The notes under the pieces are model-generated. The model saw only the letters and a list, made by a program, of their open reading frames with translations, did not search any database and had not been told where the DNA came from. This document shows, in pieces, positions 27,097-36,840 of a DNA stretch of 64,000 nucleotides (positions are counted from its first letter, which is position 1; every line of letters starts with the position of its first letter). Made by a program: the position numbers and the translations under genes. Source of the stretch: Novosphingobium profundi (GTDB lineage Bacteria > Pseudomonadota > Alphaproteobacteria > Sphingomonadales > Sphingomonadaceae); assembly GCF_018491765.1 (NCBI RefSeq), contig NZ_JABWCU010000013.1, forward strand, positions 62,001 through 126,000, read 5' to 3'.

Positions 27097-28575
27097 ATGA
27101 GGCTGACCGTGAGCGCGAACATCGTCATCGGCAACGCGGCCACCGGCCAGCCGACAGAAATCGACATCAAGGAACTTCTCGCGACCCGCCTGCTGGTGCA
27201 GGGCAATTCCGGGTCCGGCAAGTCGCACCTGCTGCGCCGCCTGCTCGAAGAGAGCGCCAGCATCGTCCAGCAGATCGTGATCGACCCCGAAGGCGACTTC
27301 GTCAGCCTGGCCGAGGAATTCGGCCACGTGGTGATCGACGGCGCGGCTTACGGCGAGGCCGAAATCGTCAAACTGGGCGCGCGCATCCGCCAGCACCGCG
27401 CCTCGGTCGTGCTCGCGCTCGACGAGCTGGAAATCGACCAGCAGATGAAGTGCGCCGCGCAGTTCCTCAACGCCCTGTTCGATGCCCCGCGCGACCAGTG
27501 GTACCCCGCGCTGGTGGTGGTCGACGAGGCCCAGCTCTTCGCGCCCGCCGCCGCCGGCGAAGTCTCCGAAGAGGCGCGCCGCGTGTCGCTGGGCGCGATG
27601 ACCAACCTCATGTGCCGTGGGCGCAAGCGCGGCCTGGCCGGCGTGATCGCCACGCAGCGACTCGCAAAGCTCGCCAAGAACGTTGCGGCCGAAGCCAGCA
27701 ACTTCCTGATGGGGCGCACCTTCCTCGACATCGACATGGCGCGCGCGGCCGACCTTCTGGGCATGGAGCGCCGCCAGGCCGAAGAGATCCGCGATCTGGG
27801 TCGCGGCGAGTTCCTGGGCCTTGGCCCCGCCATCGCGCGCCGCCCGGTCAAGACCCGGATCGGATCGGTGAAAACCGGCGCCAAATCGGTGACGCCCGGC
27901 CTGATGCCGCTGCCCGAGGCCTCCACCGAGGACATGCGCGAGCTGCTTCACGACAATCTCCACGTCGAGCCGGAAAAGCCCGATTTCGTGCGGCCCGTGC
28001 GGCGGCGCATCGAGATGGAGGAGCTCTCCGACAGCATCTCTTCGGGCCCGGCTGCCGAGGCCCTGCCCCCGCGCCCCGAACGGCCCGAGCCCGAGCCGGA
28101 GGAAAACCGCGAGGCGATGCTCGAGATCCTCAATGCCATGGCCAAGGACGAGGACAGCCTGTTCCAGTCCTCGACCACGCTGTTCCAGGATTTCACGATC
28201 CGCTGCCGAATGAAGGGCATCTCGGTGCGCGGCCTCGACGCGACGATGTTCCGCCGGGGCTTTGCCGCCGCCGTCGCCGGGATCGAGAACCCCGAGGACG
28301 AGCGCTGGTTCGACCTCGTCAACCTCGCCAAGCACGTCCCCGACGACGCGCTCGCGCCGTTCTACGTGATCGCCCGCGCGGCGATGGACGGCGAGCCCTG
28401 CCCCGACGACGAGACGCTGGCGCGCATCTACGGCACAAGCTCGCCGCGCCGCATCCAGCGCCTGCTCGACTACCTCGAAAAGGACGGGCTCATCGTCGTG
28501 CGCACCGATTTTGCCGGAAAGCGTTCGGTGGGCGTGCCCGATCTGGGCGTGACAACCGCCGCCGTCGAGGCGTAG
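27097..28575 (+). CDS. HerA-like ATPase (DUF87)
   Basis: This 492-residue ATPase resembles HerA/FtsK-type translocases. Seen: Walker A GNSGSGKS with Lys42, Walker [12 protein letters not shown], and the region [30 protein letters not shown] with a likely sensor and arginine finger. About residues 310-360 form a Pro/Glu-rich linker, followed by a C-terminal domain ending in a winged-helix-like segment ([22 protein letters not shown]). Canonical HerA works with the NurA nuclease on DNA ends, but no nurA is in view. ATG 27097 begins directly at the DUF87 core. DUF4169 follows after 11 bp. Confidence 0.85.
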   Translation: MRLTVSANIVIGNAATGQPTEIDIKELLATRLLVQGNSGSGKSHLLRRLLEESASIVQQIVIDPEGDFVSLAEEFGHVVIDGAAYGEAEIVKLGARIRQHRASVVLALDELEIDQQMKCAAQFLNALFDAPRDQWYPALVVVDEAQLFAPAAAGEVSEEARRVSLGAMTNLMCRGRKRGLAGVIATQRLAKLAKNVAAEASNFLMGRTFLDIDMARAADLLGMERRQAEEIRDLGRGEFLGLGPAIARRPVKTRIGSVKTGAKSVTPGLMPLPEASTEDMRELLHDNLHVEPEKPDFVRPVRRRIEMEELSDSISSGPAAEALPPRPERPEPEPEENREAMLEILNAMAKDEDSLFQSSTTLFQDFTIRCRMKGISVRGLDATMFRRGFAAAVAGIENPEDERWFDLVNLAKHVPDDALAPFYVIARAAMDGEPCPDDETLARIYGTSSPRRIQRLLDYLEKDGLIVVRTDFAGKRSVGVPDLGVTTAAVEA

Positions 28576-28586
28576 ACTGGCCCTCG

Positions 28587-28766
28587 ATGGCCGAGATCGT
28601 CAACCTTCGCATGGCCCGCAAGGCCAGGGCCCGCGCCGACGCCGGTGCGAAAGCCGAGCAAGCGCGCGCGCGACATGGCCAGACCAAGGGCGAACGCGCT
28701 ATCCGCGCGGCCGAAATCGCCCGCCTCGAACGCACCGTGGAGGGCGCGAAGCGCGAGACGGACTGA
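28587..28766 (+). CDS. DUF4169 family small protein
   Basis: A 59-residue, strongly basic, Ala/Arg-rich protein that starts MAEIVNLRMARKARARAD, the conserved opening of the DUF4169 family, and is predicted to be largely helical. Function unknown; small basic proteins of this kind may bind nucleic acid. It lies 11 bp after the HerA-like gene, and its TGA overlaps the next ATG (TGATG), so all three are probably one operon. Confidence 0.72.
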   Translation: MAEIVNLRMARKARARADAGAKAEQARARHGQTKGERAIRAAEIARLERTVEGAKRETD

Positions 28767-28969
28767 TGCGCACCACCTATCTCGAAGCGACCGTCCGGCT
28801 CTATCACCTGAGCGATGCGATGGAGGGCGGCGCGGCCGAAACGCTGTTCTACGGCCCCCTCACCGAGGCCATGCGCATTGCCGACCTGCAGGACGAGGCG
28901 ACGCAGGAAGGCCTGTTCATTGCGACCGACAACGACGTGGTCGCCTATCTCGATCTGCTGGAAGGATAA
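28766..28969 (+). CDS. Hypothetical small protein
   Basis: A 67-residue acidic protein (MRTTYLEATVRLYHLSDAMEGG start, LDLLEG end) with no family I recognise. It shares one base with the DUF4169 stop, so it is likely translated by coupling. Composition is normal for the genome, with no signal or membrane segment. Gap 28970-29082 after it holds two hairpins (28978-28995 and 29047-29064) between convergent genes, which could end transcription. Confidence 0.6.
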   Translation: MRTTYLEATVRLYHLSDAMEGGAAETLFYGPLTEAMRIADLQDEATQEGLFIATDNDVVAYLDLLEG

Positions 28970-29082
28970 GGGGATACAAGGGGCCATCGCCCCTTGAACC
29001 CCAATACCATCTGGGCCGTGCCTTGCCCTCGACGGTCATGGGAGCTCGAGGGCGATGGCCCTCGAAACCCCTTCGCTCTTCC

Positions 29083-29583
29083 TTAGAAGCGCGCCTGCAG
29101 ACCGGCGGCGAGGTAGCCGTCGCCCACGTTCACCTTGGCATCGATGCGCGGCAGGACCGGCATGCCCGCCGTGCCATAGGCGCGCACCGAATCGCCCATC
29201 ACGCGCGCGCCCACGCCCAGCGTCACCATCGGCAGGCTGTAGGTCGCCTCGACGCGGCCATAGGCCTTGAGGCCGGTGCCGTCGCAGTGCTTGTCGTCGA
29301 CCGCGACGTCATCGGCGCGGCGGTAGCACACGCCGTCATCCGAGGTGAAGCGCGGGTGGTCCTTGTCGTAGAGGAAGGCGCCGACCGAGGGGGTGAACTT
29401 GAAGCCGCCGTCCTCGAGGATCGGGTAACCCACGCCGATCTCGCCGCCCCACTGGCCCTGCCACTTGGCGACATTGGCCTCGGCGGTGACTTGTGCGGCA
29501 GCCGGGGCTGCGGCGAGCGTTGCGCCGGCGGCAAGTGCTGCGGCGAAGGCAAGGGTGTTGCGATAAGGCTTGGCGGACGACAT
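29083..29583 (-). CDS. Exported outer-membrane-type beta protein
   Basis: A 166-residue protein with a signal peptide ending APAAAQ (about residue 31). The mature part has alternating strand patterns (AKWQGQWGGEIGVGYPILEDG, GRVEATYSLPMVTLGVGARVMG) and ends in Phe (LAAGLQARF), which suits a small beta-barrel. It has two Cys (GVCYRR, DKHCDG) that could form a disulfide. No known family is recognised. ATG 29583 has a GGAA upstream and begins the signal peptide. Confidence 0.65.
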   Translation of the reverse strand: MSSAKPYRNTLAFAAALAAGATLAAAPAAAQVTAEANVAKWQGQWGGEIGVGYPILEDGGFKFTPSVGAFLYDKDHPRFTSDDGVCYRRADDVAVDDKHCDGTGLKAYGRVEATYSLPMVTLGVGARVMGDSVRAYGTAGMPVLPRIDAKVNVGDGYLAAGLQARF

Positions 29584-29756
29584 CGGGGGAGTTCCTTCCT
29601 GCTGGGAGCGGGCCTTGCCTGCGCACACCGCACGAGGCCCGTCGATTACGGGGGCTGTGTGCGCAAGGACGGCCCGGCGGGCAACCCGCCCGGGCTCGCC
29701 CCGTCGCGACATGGAATCGATTCGTCGCGCGAATGCAGGTGTTTACGCCCGGCCGA

Positions 29757-30404
29757 TCACCCCATCGCGTCAAGCGCCTGACCCAGCGGCGTCTCCCCCT
29801 CGGTCAGCTCGAGGATGATTCGCGAGAGCTGCGGGCGCTCGAGCAGGCCAAGCAGCGCCTGCGCCACGTCGTCGCGCGGAACCGAGCCGTAAGGCAGCGC
29901 GAGGCCCAGGCTCACCCGCCCCGTCCCCGGCGCGTCGCGCAGCGTGCCCGGGCGCAGGATCACCCAGTCGAGCGCGCTTTGCGCAAGGTAGGCGTCGGTC
30001 CGCTTCTTGACAGCCATGTAGTTCTCGAAGCCCTCCTGCGGCGCGGCATTGCGCCCCGCCTCGGGGAAGGCGGAAACCAGCACGAAGCGCGCGACGCCCG
30101 CAAGCTGCGCCGCCTCGACCGCCTTGACGAGGCCCTCGCCGTCGATGGCGTTGGTCAGCGCGATGCCCGCGCCGCCCGCGCCCGCGGTGAACACGACCGC
30201 ATCGGCTCCCGCCATCAGCTCCGCAAGCGCCTCGCGGGAGATGCGCGTAATGTCGCCCTCAAGGGGAACTGCGCCCGCCGCGCGCAGGGCCTCGGCCTGC
30301 TCGGGCTTGCGGTGGAAGGCGAGCGGCGTGTGTCCGGCCTCGGCCAGCAGGGGCACGAGACGCGAGCCGACCTTGCCGGCTGAACCGATGATGAAGACGT
30401 TCAT
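29757..30404 (-). CDS. NAD(P)-binding Rossmann-fold protein (atypical SDR / NmrA-like)
   Basis: A 215-residue protein with an N-terminal dinucleotide-binding motif (MNVFIIGSAGKVGSRLV), ADAVVFTAG at the end of a strand, RFVLVSAF, and the final LDWVILRPGTL typical of atypical short-chain dehydrogenases. The catalytic YxxxK is replaced by a YMAVKKRTD segment, which may serve. It may be a reductase or a redox-sensing protein; substrate unknown. Downstream 29584-29756 is gene-free. Confidence 0.8.
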   Translation of the reverse strand: MNVFIIGSAGKVGSRLVPLLAEAGHTPLAFHRKPEQAEALRAAGAVPLEGDITRISREALAELMAGADAVVFTAGAGGAGIALTNAIDGEGLVKAVEAAQLAGVARFVLVSAFPEAGRNAAPQEGFENYMAVKKRTDAYLAQSALDWVILRPGTLRDAPGTGRVSLGLALPYGSVPRDDVAQALLGLLERPQLSRIILELTEGETPLGQALDAMG

Positions 30405-30558
30405 GGCGAAAGGATCCTGTCATTCGGCGACGCGGGGGGCACGGCGTCCTGGCCGTGTGCCTCTGGGCGTCAGGGAGGGGCGTCGAGGGGAATTCCCCAT
30501 GTCGGGACGACCCGCACCCTTCGCAAGCCTGGGGCGCGAAACGCCGCGACCTGCGCTC

Positions 30559-31875
30559 TCAACCGGCTGCGCTGCGCGGCAGAACGATCCGCGCTTCGAA
30601 CCCGAAGCCGCCTTGCGCGAATTCCAGCCGTCCGCCCTGGGCCAGCGCCACCCGCTCGGCAATCGCGAGGCCAAGCCCGGCCCCGTCGCCGCTGCGCGCG
30701 CTGTCGCCGCGCGCGAAGGGGCGCGTGAGTTCTTCGGCGCGCGCTGCGTCAAAACCCTCGCCCGCATCGCCGACGACGACGATCGCCTCGCGCGGGGTCG
30801 CGCGCAGCTCGAGCGTGATCGGCGCCGTGCCGTGGCGCAGGGCATTGCCCAGCAGATTGCCGACCGCGCGCGACACGGCCAGCGTGCGCAGCGGCAGCTC
30901 GACACCTTCGGGCAGGAACGCGCGCACCTGGTTCTCGGGATCGGTGTCGCGCAGGATCATGACCAGCAGCAGCCCCAGGTCACACGAACGCACCGCCTCG
31001 TTCTGAAACCCGCGCGCGAAGTCGAGGAACTGCTCGAGCATGGCCTCGATCCGGTCGACCTGCCGCTCCGCGCTCGCCTCCAGCTCGGCGTCGTCCCCCT
31101 GCATCATCTCGAGGCACAGTCGCAGCCGGGTGAGTGGGGTACGCAAGTCGTGGCTGACGCCCGCGAGCATGAGCGAGCGTTCCGCCTCCTCGCCGCGCAA
31201 CCGCTCGGCCATGCGGTTGAAGGCGCCGGCGACCGCGGCCACCTCGCGCGGACCGGCTACGGCGACGGCCGCGCTCTCGCGCTGCGGATCGTAGGCCTCG
31301 ACTTCGGCGGCGAGCCGGCGCAGCGGTGCATCGAGCCGACGCTGGAGGTAGAGGCCCGCCGCCACCGCCACCACGAAGGCCGAGGCCAGCGCATAGACCA
31401 GGCTGGCAAGCGCGCTGCGCTGGCTGGGCGGGGTGGCGCTCACCCAGTAGGAATTCGCGCCCAGCCGCAGGCGGAACCACAGGCGATTGCCCTCGCCCTT
31501 GCGCCAGTCGAGGTTCTGGTCGGGCGCCAGCCGGGCGTTCATCGCGCGGATGAAGCGGCGTTCGATGTAGCTGGGAAAGCGCGCGCGCGGCGCCGCGCCC
31601 GAAAGGCGGGTGCGGATCTCGATCTCTCCGCCCCGCTCGAAACGCGCCAGAACCGCGCGCTGCCGGTCCACCGGCAGGCCCTCCATGCCCTGCGAGATGC
31701 CCAGGACCATGTCCGCGCTCACCGCCGCCACCCGCTCGATCTGCGGCCCCATCACGAAGAGCACCACGAAGAGCCCGGCAAGAATCTGCCCGGCAAGCAC
31801 GACCGCCACCATCAGCGCCACGTTGCGCCGCAGGAGTGAGCGCGGCCGCCCTGCCCCGCCGCGCCGCCTAAACAT
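30559..31875 (-). CDS. EnvZ-type sensor histidine kinase
   Basis: This 438-residue inner-membrane kinase has two membrane segments (about 20-45 and 150-175) flanking a periplasmic domain, a HAMP segment, HisKA with the phospho-His in LAGVSHDLRTPLTRLRL, and an HATPase (NLLGNALRHG, GDAGEGFD, GAGLGLAIA). The layout resembles EnvZ. Its start lies inside the end of the response regulator gene (8-bp overlap), so the two form an operon read on the minus strand. The signal sensed is unknown. Confidence 0.88.
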   Translation of the reverse strand: MFRRRGGAGRPRSLLRRNVALMVAVVLAGQILAGLFVVLFVMGPQIERVAAVSADMVLGISQGMEGLPVDRQRAVLARFERGGEIEIRTRLSGAAPRARFPSYIERRFIRAMNARLAPDQNLDWRKGEGNRLWFRLRLGANSYWVSATPPSQRSALASLVYALASAFVVAVAAGLYLQRRLDAPLRRLAAEVEAYDPQRESAAVAVAGPREVAAVAGAFNRMAERLRGEEAERSLMLAGVSHDLRTPLTRLRLCLEMMQGDDAELEASAERQVDRIEAMLEQFLDFARGFQNEAVRSCDLGLLLVMILRDTDPENQVRAFLPEGVELPLRTLAVSRAVGNLLGNALRHGTAPITLELRATPREAIVVVGDAGEGFDAARAEELTRPFARGDSARSGDGAGLGLAIAERVALAQGGRLEFAQGGFGFEARIVLPRSAAG

Positions 31876-32578
31876 CGTCGCCCGCCACCAGGACATAGCC
31901 CAACCCCCAGACAGTGCGCAGATAGCGCGGATCGGCGCCATCGTCGCCGATCGCCTTGCGCAGCCGTCCCACCTGCACGTCGATCGCCCGATCAGTCACT
32001 TCGGCATCGCGGCCGAGCGCCCGGTCGATCAGCTGCGCGCGCGTGAGCGGACGCCCCGGGCTGCGCGCGAAGGCCGCGAACAGCGCGAATTCGCGCGAGG
32101 ACAAGGCGAGCACTTCCCCCTCGCGCGTCACCACCCGCGTCGCGTGGTTGATGGTGAAGGGGCCAACGGTCACGCTTTCCTCGCGTCCGATCACCCGCTC
32201 GGGGGCCATCCGGCGCAGCAGCGCGGCAATGCGCGCCACCAGCTCGCGCGGCAGGAAGGGCTTTGCCAGATAATCGTCGGCCCCCATCTCGAGCCCGACC
32301 ACGCGGTCGACCGGATCGCCGCGCGCGGTCAGCATGATCACCGGCACCGGATCGCCCACGACGCGCAGGCGCCGCAGGATCGCCAGCCCGTCCTCGCCCG
32401 GCATCATCAGGTCGAGCACGATGACGTCGGCCGGCTCGCGCTGGAGCGCCTGGTCCATGCCGCGCCCCGAATCGACCGCGCGCACGGCGAAGCCGTGCTC
32501 GGAGAGGAAGCGCTGCAGGAGGCTGCGCAATTCGGGGTCATCATCGACGACGAGGATTCGCGGCGGCTTTTCGGTCAT
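31868..32578 (-). CDS. OmpR-type response regulator
   Basis: This 236-residue regulator has a receiver domain (ILVVDDDPELRSLL; phospho-Asp in VIVLDLMMPG; LAKPF switch Lys) and a C-terminal winged-helix DNA-binding domain (LSSREFALFAAFARSPGRPLTRAQL, DVQVGRLRKAI, RTVWGLGYVL). It pairs with the overlapping EnvZ-type kinase and probably controls envelope genes. ATG 32578 gives the usual short start before the receiver. Region 32579-32899 upstream holds the promoters of this operon and of the EF-hand gene, with no recognisable site. Confidence 0.9.
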   Translation of the reverse strand: MTEKPPRILVVDDDPELRSLLQRFLSEHGFAVRAVDSGRGMDQALQREPADVIVLDLMMPGEDGLAILRRLRVVGDPVPVIMLTARGDPVDRVVGLEMGADDYLAKPFLPRELVARIAALLRRMAPERVIGREESVTVGPFTINHATRVVTREGEVLALSSREFALFAAFARSPGRPLTRAQLIDRALGRDAEVTDRAIDVQVGRLRKAIGDDGADPRYLRTVWGLGYVLVAGDDV

Positions 32579-32899
32579 GCGCAAAGCTGATGCCACCGCC
32601 CCGCGCGCACGGCCAGAGGCGAAGCTGTGACAAACCGTGACACCGTCCGCCTCCTGTCATCCCCTGCCATCACCATCCGGTTTGGCGTCATCATGGCGAT
32701 GCAGTGCCAGGCCACAACCGGGGCATGGGCGAAAGGGCCAGCGTCCCCGAGCCCAGCGCATCTCCCGACTGCCGAAGCGCGAGCCCACCTGGTCTCGCGC
32801 TTCGGTTCCCTCCGGCCGGATGGGCCTTCAACCCCAGCCCCCGATCCTCGGGTCCATCCGGCCCCATTTCGACATCTCGCCAAGGAAAGGCACCCGATC

Positions 32900-33376
32900 A
32901 TGTCCGCCAAGCCCAACCCGCTTCCCTTCGCGCTCCTGCCGCTCACCGCGGCCTTCGCCGTCACCATCGCCGCCGCGTTCCCGACGGTTCCCGCGGCGGC
33001 CCAGCCCTCCGGGTTCGCGGGGGGCGAAAAGGCGCTCGAGCGCCTGCGTGCGGCCGATACCAACCACGACGGCTCGATCAGCCGCGCCGAGCTCATCGCC
33101 TCGCGCAAGGCCAACTGGCAGCGCATGGACCGCAACAAGGACGGCTATTTCACCAAGAACGACCTGCCCGGCATGATGCAAAGCCGCTGGGACGGCGACA
33201 AGCTCACCGCGCTGCGCACCGAGTTCGACGCCGACCACGACGGCCGCCTCAGCCGCAAGGAGTTCGTCGAGGGGCCCACCCTCGGTTTCGATATTGCCGA
33301 CTCCAACCACGACGGCGCGGTCAGCAAGTCCGAAATGGACGCCCTCGCCGCGCGTATCCGCGCCCGCAAGGGCTGA
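32900..33376 (+). CDS. Exported EF-hand calcium-binding protein
   Basis: A 158-residue protein with a signal peptide ending in AAAQP (about residue 35) and four EF-hand loops: DTNHDGSISRAE, DRNKDGYFTKND, DADHDGRLSRKE and DSNHDGAVSKSE. It should bind calcium in the periplasm; bacterial proteins of this type are widespread and mostly unstudied. It is followed 23 bp later by the sterol-desaturase-family gene, with no shared function evident. Confidence 0.85.
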   Translation: MSAKPNPLPFALLPLTAAFAVTIAAAFPTVPAAAQPSGFAGGEKALERLRAADTNHDGSISRAELIASRKANWQRMDRNKDGYFTKNDLPGMMQSRWDGDKLTALRTEFDADHDGRLSRKEFVEGPTLGFDIADSNHDGAVSKSEMDALAARIRARKG

Positions 33377-33399
33377 CGCCCGGGCACGGAGGACACGCC

Positions 33400-34212
33400 A
33401 TGCGCCTTGCCCTGCAGCATCCCTGGATCCTGCTGATCGCGCTGGCGCTCGCCGGGGGCGAAATGCTCTGGCGGCGGCGCACGCGGGCCGACTACGACGC
33501 GGCCGGGGCTCTGGCCAGCCTCGGCGTCGCGCTGGTCCAGGCGGTGACCCGCCCGCTTGGCGGGATCATCCTCGGCCTCGCCTTCCTCAGCGCGGCCGCG
33601 CTCGCGCCGGTTCAGTTCCCCGTCGATGACGCCCGGACCTGGATCGCCGGGTTCTTCGCGGTGGAGCTCGCCTATTACGCCTTCCACCGCATGAGCCACA
33701 CCACGCGCTGGCTCTGGGCGACCCACGCGGTGCACCATTCCGCGCAGCAATACATCCTGCCAAGCGCCGTGCGGCTGGGCTGGACCGAACTGGTCTCGCT
33801 GGGCTGGCTGTTCTTCCTGGCGCTAATCTTCCTGGGATTTCCCCCTTTGGTGGTCACGCTGCTGCTGGGCGCGAACCTGCTCTACCAGTTCCCGCTCCAC
33901 ACCGAGATGGTCGGACGGCTGGGTCCGCTCGAATGGATCTTCAACACCCCCGCGCACCACCGCGTGCACCACGCCAGCGAGGCCGAGTTCCTCGACTGCA
34001 ACTTCGGCGGCGTTCTAATCGTGTGGGACCGCCTCTTCGGCACGTTCCGCAGCGCGCCGGACGGACGCACCTTGCGCTTCGGGCTCGTCACCCCGTGCGA
34101 ATCGCATAACCCCTTGCGCATCGCCCTGTTCGAATGGCGCCGCCTCTTCGCCGACATGGCCCGCGCAAAGGGCCTCTCCGGCAAGCTCAGGATCGCGCTC
34201 GGACGCCCCTGA
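33400..34212 (+). CDS. Sterol desaturase / fatty acid hydroxylase family membrane protein
   Basis: A 270-residue membrane di-iron oxygenase. Seen: several membrane segments and the histidine boxes HRMSH (in AYYAFHRMSHTTRWLW), HAVHH and HHRVHH that bind the iron centre. Family members hydroxylate or desaturate lipids. The substrate cannot be told; hopanoids, carotenoids or fatty acids are all possible. RBS GAGGA is present before ATG 33400. It is followed by an 84-bp gap and then the biotin operon. Confidence 0.85.
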   Translation: MRLALQHPWILLIALALAGGEMLWRRRTRADYDAAGALASLGVALVQAVTRPLGGIILGLAFLSAAALAPVQFPVDDARTWIAGFFAVELAYYAFHRMSHTTRWLWATHAVHHSAQQYILPSAVRLGWTELVSLGWLFFLALIFLGFPPLVVTLLLGANLLYQFPLHTEMVGRLGPLEWIFNTPAHHRVHHASEAEFLDCNFGGVLIVWDRLFGTFRSAPDGRTLRFGLVTPCESHNPLRIALFEWRRLFADMARAKGLSGKLRIALGRP

Positions 34213-34296
34213 AGCGGCGCCATTGCCCTTTGCGCAACAGGAAGTTGCCCTTGCGCCATTGTCTCGCGGGCCCGCTTGCCATAACCGGCAGCGATC

Positions 34297-35460
34297 ATGA
34301 CACGGCTCGCCCCCTTCCTGCAGGCCGCGCTGGCCCGGATCGAGAGCGCCGGCCAGCGCCGGGTGCTGCGCCCCGCCGCGCTCGACGGCGCGGGGCGGAT
34401 CACCCGCGAGGGTCGCCGCCTCGTCGATTTCTCGAGCAACGACTACCTCGGCCTCGCCCGCCACCCGCTCCTCGCCGCGCGCGCGGTGGAATGGACGCAG
34501 CGGCTCGGCACCAGCTCGGGCGCCTCCCGACTGGTCACCGGCACGAGCGCCGAGCAGATGGCGCTCGAGGCGCGCATCGCCCGCTTCAAGCACGCCGAGG
34601 CCGCGCTCGTCTTCGCCAGCGGCTGGCAGGCCAACGCAACGGTGATCCCCGCCCTGCTCGCCGCCGTGCCGGGCTGCGTGGTCTTCACCGACCGGCTGAT
34701 CCACGCCTCGATGCACGCCGGGCTCGCCACCGCCGGGGTGCGGCAAGTGCGCTTCCGCCACAATGACCTTGACCATCTCGAGACGCTCCTGGCGAGCAAG
34801 GGCCACGATGCGCCTGCGCGCCTGATCCTCACCGAAAGCGTGTTCTCGATGGACGGCGACCGCGCCGACGTGGCCCGCCTCGCCGAAATCGCCGCGCGCC
34901 ACGAGGCCGCGCTCTATGTCGACGAAGCGCACGCGACAGGCGTGCTGGGCCCCGGCGGCGCAGGGCTCTCGGCGCAGGTTCCGGGCGGCATCGACCTCAT
35001 CATGGGCACCTTCAGCAAGGCGCTTGGCGGATTCGGGGCCTATGTCGCGGGCTCGCAGGTGCTGATCGATTATCTCGTCAACACCGCCAGCGGCTTCATC
35101 TTCACGACCGCGCCGCCGCCTGCGGTGCTGGGCGCGATCGACGCCGCGCTCGACCTCGTGCCCCAGATGGAGGCCGAGCGCGCGCATCTTGGCGCGCTCG
35201 GCGATCGCCTGCGCACCGGCCTTGCCCGCCTCGGCTTCGACCACGGCGCGTCGAGCACGCAGATCGTGCCCGCGCTGATCGGCCCTGAAGAGGATACCCT
35301 CGCGCTCTCGGCCCGGCTCGAGGCGGCGGGCTTCCTCGTTTCGGCGATCCGTCCGCCGACGGTTCCCCCCGGCTCGAGCCGTCTTCGCATCGCGCTGCGC
35401 GCCGCGCATTCGGCCGAGGACGTCGATGCCCTCCTCGCCGCGCTCGAGGCGCTGCGGTGA
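34297..35460 (+). CDS. bioF: 8-amino-7-oxononanoate synthase
   Basis: This 387-residue PLP enzyme joins pimeloyl thioester and alanine in biotin synthesis. Seen: FSSNDYLGLARHP, TGTSAEQMALE, YVDEAHATGVLGPGG, and the PLP lysine Lys241 in GTFSKALGGFG. It is the first gene of a tightly packed operon bioF, hydrolase, bioC, bioD, bioA. Its stop overlaps the next gene's GTG start by 4 bp. It may alternatively be a related alpha-oxoamine synthase, but context makes BioF near certain. Confidence 0.94.
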   Translation: MTRLAPFLQAALARIESAGQRRVLRPAALDGAGRITREGRRLVDFSSNDYLGLARHPLLAARAVEWTQRLGTSSGASRLVTGTSAEQMALEARIARFKHAEAALVFASGWQANATVIPALLAAVPGCVVFTDRLIHASMHAGLATAGVRQVRFRHNDLDHLETLLASKGHDAPARLILTESVFSMDGDRADVARLAEIAARHEAALYVDEAHATGVLGPGGAGLSAQVPGGIDLIMGTFSKALGGFGAYVAGSQVLIDYLVNTASGFIFTTAPPPAVLGAIDAALDLVPQMEAERAHLGALGDRLRTGLARLGFDHGASSTQIVPALIGPEEDTLALSARLEAAGFLVSAIRPPTVPPGSSRLRIALRAAHSAEDVDALLAALEALR

Positions 35461-36077
35461 AGCTGCTCTTCCTCCACGGCTGGGGCTTCAACCGGCATTT
35501 CTGGGACCCGCTGCGCGCCGCGCTTGCCGAGCACGAGGGCCTTGCCGACGATCGCGGCTACTTCGGCGCACCGCTCGCCCCCGCGATCGAGGGCCCCTGC
35601 CTCGCGCTCGCGCACAGTTTCGGCACGATGCGCGTGCTGGCCGATCCGCCGCCCGGCCTCGTCGGCCTCGTCGCCTTCAACGGCTTCGACCGCTTCGGCG
35701 CGCACGACGGGCGCGCCGGCGTCCCGCTGCGCGTGATCGACCGCATGGCGCGCCGCCTCGGGCAGGATCCCGCAGCCGTCCTCGCCGAGTTCCGCCGGAC
35801 CTGCGGCGCATCGGACGAATGTCCCCAACCCGATCAGGTACCTCTGGCCGCCGATCTCGCGCGCCTGCGCGACGAACGCGCGCCCATGCCCGAAGTGCCG
35901 CTCACGCTCGTACAGGGCGCGGCAGACCCGTTGCTGAGCGCGGAGATGCGCGAGGGCGCGTTTTCCGGCTGCGAGGCCCGGCGTCTCGTCCATCCCGGCG
36001 GACATCTTCTCCCGCGCGAAGATCCGGCGTTCTGCGCCGAGGTCGTGCGCGCGGCGCTGGCCACGCTACCGACGTGA
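35457..36077 (+). CDS. BioH-like alpha/beta hydrolase (probable pimeloyl-ACP methyl ester esterase)
   Basis: A short (206-residue) alpha/beta hydrolase with the oxyanion region LLFLHGWGFNRHFW, nucleophile Ser54 in LAHSFG, a likely acid Asp in VQGAADPLL and His in HPGGHLLP. In biotin operons this position is filled by BioH, BioG or similar esterases that release pimeloyl-ACP from its methyl ester. Which type this is cannot be decided by reading. The GTG start overlaps bioF by 4 bp, and its stop is one base before the ATG of bioC. Confidence 0.78.
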   Translation: MKLLFLHGWGFNRHFWDPLRAALAEHEGLADDRGYFGAPLAPAIEGPCLALAHSFGTMRVLADPPPGLVGLVAFNGFDRFGAHDGRAGVPLRVIDRMARRLGQDPAAVLAEFRRTCGASDECPQPDQVPLAADLARLRDERAPMPEVPLTLVQGAADPLLSAEMREGAFSGCEARRLVHPGGHLLPREDPAFCAEVVRAALATLPT

Positions 36078-36078
36078 G

Positions 36079-36840
36079 ATGGCGATGATCGCACCGCGCG
36101 GCAAAGTCGAACGCGCCTTCGCGGGCGCCGAGCGCTACGAGGAGAACGCCCCTGTCCAGCGCGAGGTCGCCCGCGCGCTCGCGGCGCGGATCGCCGCGCT
36201 CAGCCTCCCCGCAGCGCCGCGCCTGCTCGAAATCGGTTGCGGTACCGGGTTCCTGACCTCGGCCCTGCTCGAGGCCGGCCTTCGCGGCGACTGGCTCGTC
36301 ACCGATCTCTCTCCTGCCATGCTCGAACGCTGCCGGGCGCGCATCGGCGAGGCCCCGGGTCGTCGCTTTGCGCCGCTTGACGGCGAGCACGGCGATCCGG
36401 GCGAACGCGGCTTCGATCTCATCGTCTCGAGCCTTGCCATGCAGTGGTTCGACGCGGCGCCGACAGCGCTCGAACGCCTGCGCGGCTGGCTTGCGCCCGG
36501 CGGTCACCTGGTGGTGACGACGCTGGGGGCCGGGACGTTCGCCGAGTGGCGCGCCGCCCACGCCGCGCAGCGCCTCACCCCCGGCACCCCGCGTTTCCTT
36601 CCACCCGAGACCTTTGCGGCGCTCCCCCAGGCCCAAGTCTCGGTCGACGAACACCGCCAGCCCTTCGCCGATGCCCGCGCCTTCCTGCGCGCGGTCAAGG
36701 CGATCGGCGCGGGCACCGCCCATCCCGACCACGTCCCGCTTGCGCCTGCGGACCTGCGCGCAGTCATGGCGCAATTCGAAGGTAACGGGTCTACGGCCAC
36801 ATACGAGGTGGTCACCATCCACCTGACCAGCACGAGGTGA
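36079..36840 (+). CDS. bioC: Malonyl-ACP O-methyltransferase
   Basis: This 253-residue SAM-dependent methyltransferase starts biotin synthesis by methylating malonyl-ACP. Seen: [20 protein letters not shown] (BioC-like N-terminus), SAM motif [25 protein letters not shown] and [13 protein letters not shown]. It overlaps bioD by 4 bp. Start ATG 36079 is preferred over 36085. Confidence 0.92.
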   Translation: MAMIAPRGKVERAFAGAERYEENAPVQREVARALAARIAALSLPAAPRLLEIGCGTGFLTSALLEAGLRGDWLVTDLSPAMLERCRARIGEAPGRRFAPLDGEHGDPGERGFDLIVSSLAMQWFDAAPTALERLRGWLAPGGHLVVTTLGAGTFAEWRAAHAAQRLTPGTPRFLPPETFAALPQAQVSVDEHRQPFADARAFLRAVKAIGAGTAHPDHVPLAPADLRAVMAQFEGNGSTATYEVVTIHLTSTR

